Below, in pieces: positions 58,914 to 64,000 of a DNA stretch of 64,000 nucleotides. Each line of letters begins with the position of its first letter. Within the stretch, counting starts at the first letter, position 1. The notes beneath the pieces are model-generated. The model had not been told where the DNA came from and ran no database searches. It saw nothing but the letters and a program-made list of their open reading frames with translations. Position numbers and translations under genes: made by a program. The stretch is from Helichrysum umbraculigerum (lineage: Eukaryota; Streptophyta; Magnoliopsida; Asterales; Asteraceae), in assembly GCA_949592205.1 (NCBI GenBank), contig CATIUR010000004.1:99192837-99256836 (forward strand), in the 5' to 3' direction.

Positions 58914-61373
58914 TGATGTGACGTAAAAAGTCATGTTTTTAGAAGCTTTATTCCTCACAGTTTGGACCTTTCTTTAGTAAAAACATTCCAAAACATTGAT
59001 TATTTATTAAAATTCACTAAAGTGGTTCAAAAGTAGACGTTGTGGTAAAAATCACTGAAAACACTCTGAAAATGCACAAAACATAGCATTTTAATACAAG
59101 CCGATTCCTCCGACCTCATTTTCCTGTCAAGACACACTTCCTAACTTCTACCATCTGTTGTATAGGTAAAATCGAGACGGAAAAATCTGGAATCAAGTGA
59201 AACGGCCAAAGGACGGAGAAGACACTGCACTTTCAGAGCCACTAAAAGTCATTTCAGCTACGCCTAAGTTCTACACACCCAATTTCTATGAGATTGGCAT
59301 CATTAGAAGCGTAACGGAATTACGAAACCACAGGCGAAAGAATCAGGTCAAACGGAAGTAACGAAGGAGATACGGACATTTTAAGCAACGAACGAAATCA
59401 GACAGAGCCTGTATACGGCCCCACACACCGTATACGGCCCTTGTGAGACCGTATACGGCCCTTACTACACCGTATACGGCCCTTACAAGGCCGTATACGG
59501 CCCCTGCTGCCCCGTATCGTGCTTCGTTTGCTTGTACGTGCTGCTTCGTGAGTTGTACGTGCGATTTTAGGGTTTGCCTATAAATAGTGGACTACCTCAA
59601 CACTCCAAAACACACCATTTTCTCATTTCATTTCTTCCTTACACTTTCTCTCTCACACACATCACTTTCTCTCTAGTTTCTCTCTCTAGAGATTTTCTCT
59701 CTCTAGAATTGGGCTAGTTAGAGAGATAGTTAGGTAGAGGTAGCTTTTAGCTTTTGTACGGAGTCACTCCAAGACATTGTATTCGCGAAGATCTGTCTGT
59801 AATAAATTCGTATCATGTTCTATTTATATATCTCTTACTTTCTAGTTTTAAACATGTGTTGCTTTGTTTATGCTTGTTTAGGATTGTATGCTAGATATAT
59901 AATGTTAGGCTAGACATTTCTTTGTGTTTACTATGATGTAGTTATGTTAGAATAGTCAATATGTTTATGCCATGCTGTTACTCTGCCCGTGTTACTTTAA
60001 ACTGCGTATGAACTCATAAACTGAATCTCGGATGTTTATCTATCCAACTTATGCTGTGGTTAGAAGCTTCCTGCTAGAACTTGGCCAATTACTAGTGGTA
60101 CATTCTCTACCTATTCTATACTTGATGATCAATGAACTTGCTATGGCTGTGTTCTCTAAGTTGAAACAAATCATAAGAGACATGGAGCATAGGATTAGAG
60201 ATAGGTTAGATTCATGTTTATCTGTTATATATCTTTGAGAGAACTTTCGGGATATCTATGATCTGATTATTGGTTATCTGCTATGCTTAGGATTATGATG
60301 TTCTGTTATGTGTCACCCTATTGCATGTTCTTGTTTGATTGTTGCCTTAGGAATGATGCATGCTAGAGTTATCCTCCTGGTTCATATCAGTAACTGTATG
60401 ATTAGGTTTTCAGACACAGAATATTGGTTTACACAGTAGATTAACATGCATGGAATAGTTGTGATAATTTATATTATTAATGCTGAACAATTTAACAGAT
60501 CGTTAGCCCGATTATCCCAACTTGGTCCGCGGGATTATCCCCGTTCATGTTTTTGTTTAATCAACAATTCACGCTATGATACAAACGTCTCTGATGACTG
60601 TGACTGGGGACCAGGATTCGAGGATAGTCATCGGTTAAATTGGTCTGTACATTTGGGAGAACTTCCGGTGTATTTGACTTCTATAACTGCTATCCACGTG
60701 ACATATTATTTATCTGATTGCGGACAACTCTACGTTAGATATTTAATAGGCTCGTAGTTGTAGCTCATTAGGATATAGGAAATCTGCGAGAGTAATGTGG
60801 AACCCTAATTAATGTAACGGAAAAACCGTAAAACGCCCTATTAGTCGGTATAGTGCTGGAAACACCAATTGGTGGAGTACAAACGTATGGAAGCCGCGGA
60901 ACGGTCGTAGGTACAATACTTTGCATTAATTATGTTTCTATCCTCTCCGGATTAGTCATCACATCTAGTAGCCTTACCCTTGACTATTCATTAATAATAA
61001 ATAACGAAATCATAGTAAACACTCGCTTATCCTCTGTCGACCGAGTCTCCGTACAAACCTCTTTTGTTTTATTTTCTTTATTTAAATTAGTATTTAGTTA
61101 TAAAAACAAAAAAAAAAAAACAAACCTATCCAAAAGCTTTTTAAAAACCCTAGCTGGATCTCCAAAGATAATAAAACTTCCTAGACTCCCATGCCCGTTG
61201 TAGTTTGAAGAACGACACCTGAGTCATACATACCACTTACTGCCCTTTTTGGTCTGTTAGTAGTATACAGCTTAGGATTCCCCTGCTCTATAAATTTAAA
61301 CCCTGTCAGCGCGTCCTGGTTGGTTGGTTCAACGACCGGATTAAAACCCGTCCGACAACCGGGAGGCAAGACA
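58914..61373 (+). repeat. 3' LTR of element F
   Basis: 2460 bp, TGATGTGACG to GCAAGACA. Palindrome array 59411-59518, TATAAATA 59579-59586. Frames such as 60032-60238 and 60446-60757 lie in the LTR and are not genes. Confidence 0.95.
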
Positions 61374-61378
61374 ATGAG
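61374..61378. other. Target duplication ATGAG, right of F
   Basis: Second copy. E sequence resumes. Confidence 0.95.
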
Positions 61379-63334
61379 CTTATACATTTAATTTTATTTC
61401 ATTTTATTTTGACCTTTATGAAGCTAATTGGTTTCGTGTTTCTCTTGACCAAAGTGGTAACCAAATGTTATCTTTGATTTAGTTATTACTATTACATGAA
61501 GCAAGAAAGTGTTTTCATAACTGGATTTGGGTGTTTGTAAACATCGAATTCAACGTCTATCTTGTTATTTGAGCCTCTCATAAAATAGTTACAATAGAGA
61601 TTTTCTTCAATTTTTTTTATACGGACATTATGAGTGAATCTTCCCTTAATAGCTTATCCGGTGGTATGTCATGTAGAAGTGCAATATATAACAACGTTGG
61701 AAGCACAAAATTTGTAATTGTAAGACGTTAAGAACAGTGGAGGTTATTATATTATGATGTTTTATTTATTTGAATTTTTAGGATGGTAATAAAATTAATA
61801 TATTTATTCATTTATTTATTACTGCAGTTTATTTTACGAAACTACGTGTTCCCAAAACATAGAGAGTTTTCAAAACAATGTAAATTATTATTGGGTACTA
61901 GGGATTTTAGTAACAGTCTTTTGTGGGGTCCTTTAATAATATAATTGGTCATGAATGACTAAATGTTTCAGTTTAAGAGGGCAGTCTAATAAATAGAGTT
62001 ATCTCTTTTATTCATTTAAACCCGTTCGTCCAGTAGTATAGATAATAGGGATTGGTTGGGTCCAAGAATCACTACTGTGTCTTGGATTACCAATATGTCA
62101 ACGAGTGGTGTTCCTAATAGGACCCTGAAGAAAAGGTTTGATCGTCCCAAGTTACAATCGTTATACTGATAGAGAATATGGTGTAGATATGTTTTATATT
62201 GACTTAAATTCTTACGAGGGTTGTAGTTAAATAGTTTAAAAGAACGAGATTAGATTACTTCTTAAGAATGATCTTATTCAGTTATATTTTTATGTAACAC
62301 GAGGCATTAGAGCCTTCGTCATATAAGGGTGAAATTGTCACCCAATACGGATACCTAAATGCATGTCCAACTGATATAAGATCTTGGACTAATTGCAAGA
62401 AGGGGATTCAAAAATTTCGCTTCGTGGGGTAAAAGTGATCAAGTAAGTGAATGAATCACTAACTAGAAATGTAAAGATTATCGCATGATAGAAAGTGTAG
62501 CTGTAGGTGGTAATGACCACCAGTTTCCATGAAAAGTTAAGATGTAAATTCTTCCCAAGAATTTGAGGGATAATGAGTCAATTATGATTTAATAAGTTTC
62601 ACGTGTATATTTATTAGTGAGTTATTATTCACTTTTATAAGATACGGATTCCATGTCTTAGAATGACGTTGCTTACTACAAGATTTACACTTTTATCTTT
62701 ATCACGTCTCGCTCCCGTCACGTATCACATTTAGCATTTCGAGTAGAACGTCTTGGCGGCATGTTTACTACGATTTCGAGTACATACGAGTTTAGAATAG
62801 ATGAGCAGTTTGGATAGTGTCAGATGTATGCGCTAAAGCAACGACAAAAGATCATAAGTTCGGAACAAATAGAGTTGAGATTTTGACATCGTCACGCGAC
62901 TTTAAAGGTGACACATTGGACACTCGAATATGGCCATATAAACACATATATGTCGTGATACCTTCGCAATTACGTCGGCCGCCATAATTGTTAGGGTATC
63001 CTTTCATATATGTACTTATTACCAGATCCTATATCACAATATTCGACCTTGTTCCTACATATTCATATCTAAAAGTGGCACGAATTTATAAGGAAATGAT
63101 ACTATGATCAATATAGTATCGATAGATGACATTAATGATCATGCGCCGTTTAGCCTACATAACCCTCTCGGGTACGCGGCACGTGCGGAACTACCAACGG
63201 AGCATGTCTTGCTCGAGAACCGAATTGCGAATGAGTACACGTCGTTTAATGCACACGTAGTTCCTAGCATAGCATCTATATGAAGGTTCTTAGGTTATAG
63301 TCTAGGTCAATCCACCTAATTCTCTATAACCAAT
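61379..63334 (-). other. Leader/gag-side interior of E, no gene recognised
   Basis: About 2 kb of AT-rich DNA with no frame above noise and no zinc knuckle or gag core that I can find on either strand. By position it is E's leader and former gag region. Confidence 0.5.
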
Positions 63335-63347
63335 GGCTCTGATACCA
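63335..63347 (-). other. Primer binding site of E (tRNA-iMet)
   Basis: Minus strand TGGTATCAGAGCC, three bases from the LTR. Confidence 0.9.
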
Positions 63348-63350
63348 ATC

Positions 63351-64000
63351 TGTCACACCACGTCTAAAGCGGAAACAACGGAATGCAACCATGATAGGAT
63401 CACAACACATCAATATATAGAACTCTAAATGAAATATAAAGTATCAATGCGTTGTGATGTCATTAACACGAATGACGGTTCGTGTCATAGCAAACATACC
63501 AACAAAGAAACAACGTGTCATAAACAATAAATGTATTCAACGTTAAGACAACATGCCCGTAATTAAATCAAAATGTCAGCAACAAACGTATCACAAGTCC
63601 TGCAGCACTACTTAATGCAACATAACAGGTCCACTAAGTTTTCTTGTCCTCGATATTAGTGCCACTAGTTTTCCCTGAAAAGAAATGCTCGAAAATGTCA
63701 ACACAATGGTTGGTGAGTTTGCAGGTTTAATAAGACACACGAGAAATATAGTTTGCTGTGATAATTAGTAAGTAGGACATATGATATGAAATAAGCACAT
63801 AAAGTAACCAACTCATCCACCATAAGCAATCCATTCCGTTCCTGGATAATATTCACTCAAGGATAACGTATCTATCACAAGAGCGGGACCGTCGTCCGAT
63901 AGTACTATCAATAATCATATCCGTATTAGTAAGAAATATGGAGTGTTGTCATGGTCCCAAAGACACAAGACTCATCTGAAAAGTAAGTAATATGGAGTTT
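63351..64000 (-). repeat. 5' LTR of element E, cut by window end
   Basis: Begins TGTCACACC and follows 30582 onwards with about a dozen substitutions. Confidence 0.9.

Larger units (their letters stand above)
35543..61373 (+). mobile_element. Element F: Athila-type Ty3/gypsy element, interrupted by G
   Basis: Plus-strand element. In order: 5' LTR (35543-38014), tRNA-Asp primer site, gag-pol frame with six stops (38210-43786), insertion of G, a third ORF, a long 3' UTR, PPT and 3' LTR (58914-61373). The perfect ATGAG duplication confirms its ends. RT with FMDDFSVFG and integrase with FDIWGLDFMGPLP are Athila-like. Without G it would be about 13.9 kb. Confidence 0.95.
30582..63350 (-). mobile_element. 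Element E: LTR element with decayed interior, hosts F and G
   Basis: Minus-strand element with its 3' LTR at 30582-33077 and its 5' LTR starting at 63351 and leaving the window. PPT is at 33093-33078 and the tRNA-iMet site at 63347-63335. Its own interior is 33078-35542 plus 61379-63350, about 4.4 kb without a convincing gene. F occupies the rest. The five bases before the left LTR (ATTAT, 30577-30581) are its expected target duplication, and the partner lies beyond the window. Confidence 0.85.

Overview
The window is a block of nested LTR retrotransposons from a plant nuclear genome. Every recognisable coding sequence is retrotransposon gag/pol, apart from one endogenous pararetrovirus fragment and one SINE; I see no host gene. 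The tRNA-iMet and tRNA-Asp primer sites, chromodomain and Athila-type Ty3/gypsy lineages, 2.4-2.9 kb LTRs, a caulimovirid relic and a T-tailed tRNA-SINE all fit a dicot. The family mix resembles Asteraceae, but that is inference and not proven here.

Left block (1-25.6 kb): the oldest visible host is element D, a plus-strand chromovirus of which only the integrase/chromodomain end (about 23997-25411) and the 3' PPT/LTR region remain in the window. Element B sits inside D's pol. B is a minus-strand gag-only element (TR-GAG-like) with 2.9 kb LTRs and only 3.2 kb of internal sequence, packed with short hairpins. B was hit twice. Element A, a minus-strand chromovirus running off the left edge, entered B's 3' LTR (junction 6246/6247). 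Element C (13038-22800, target duplication TAAAC) entered B's 5' LTR. C has near-identical LTRs and one uninterrupted 1481-codon gag-pol with all catalytic residues, so it may be autonomous.

Middle (25.6-30.6 kb): D's probable 3' LTR, AT-rich unassigned DNA, and a minus-strand endogenous caulimovirid fragment (27.37-29.8 kb) with RT-RNase H followed by a second ORF of unknown function, as in florendovirus-like elements.

Right block (30.6-64 kb): element E (minus strand; LTRs at 30582-33077 and from 63351 past the right edge) has similar LTRs but a decayed, essentially non-coding interior. Inside E is F (35543-61373, target duplication ATGAG), an Athila-type element whose single gag-pol frame carries six nonsense codons and no frameshift. 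Inside F, just after its pol, is G (43861-55807, target duplication CCTAT). G shares U3, primer site, gag, protease and 3' UTR with F but has no RT, RNase H or integrase. In their place it encodes about 700 residues of unrecognised acidic and helical sequence. A tRNA-derived SINE (56648-56931, 15-bp duplication) lies at the end of a third ORF of F.

Most interesting: G's gag-protease-unknown polyprotein, with F-like elements as likely helpers; the array of at least 18 micro-hairpins with different but self-complementary stems in B's leader; hairpins at the U5 end and beside the PPT that show compensatory changes between families; a coiled-coil leader ORF in A; and palindrome arrays in the U3 regions of F and G.
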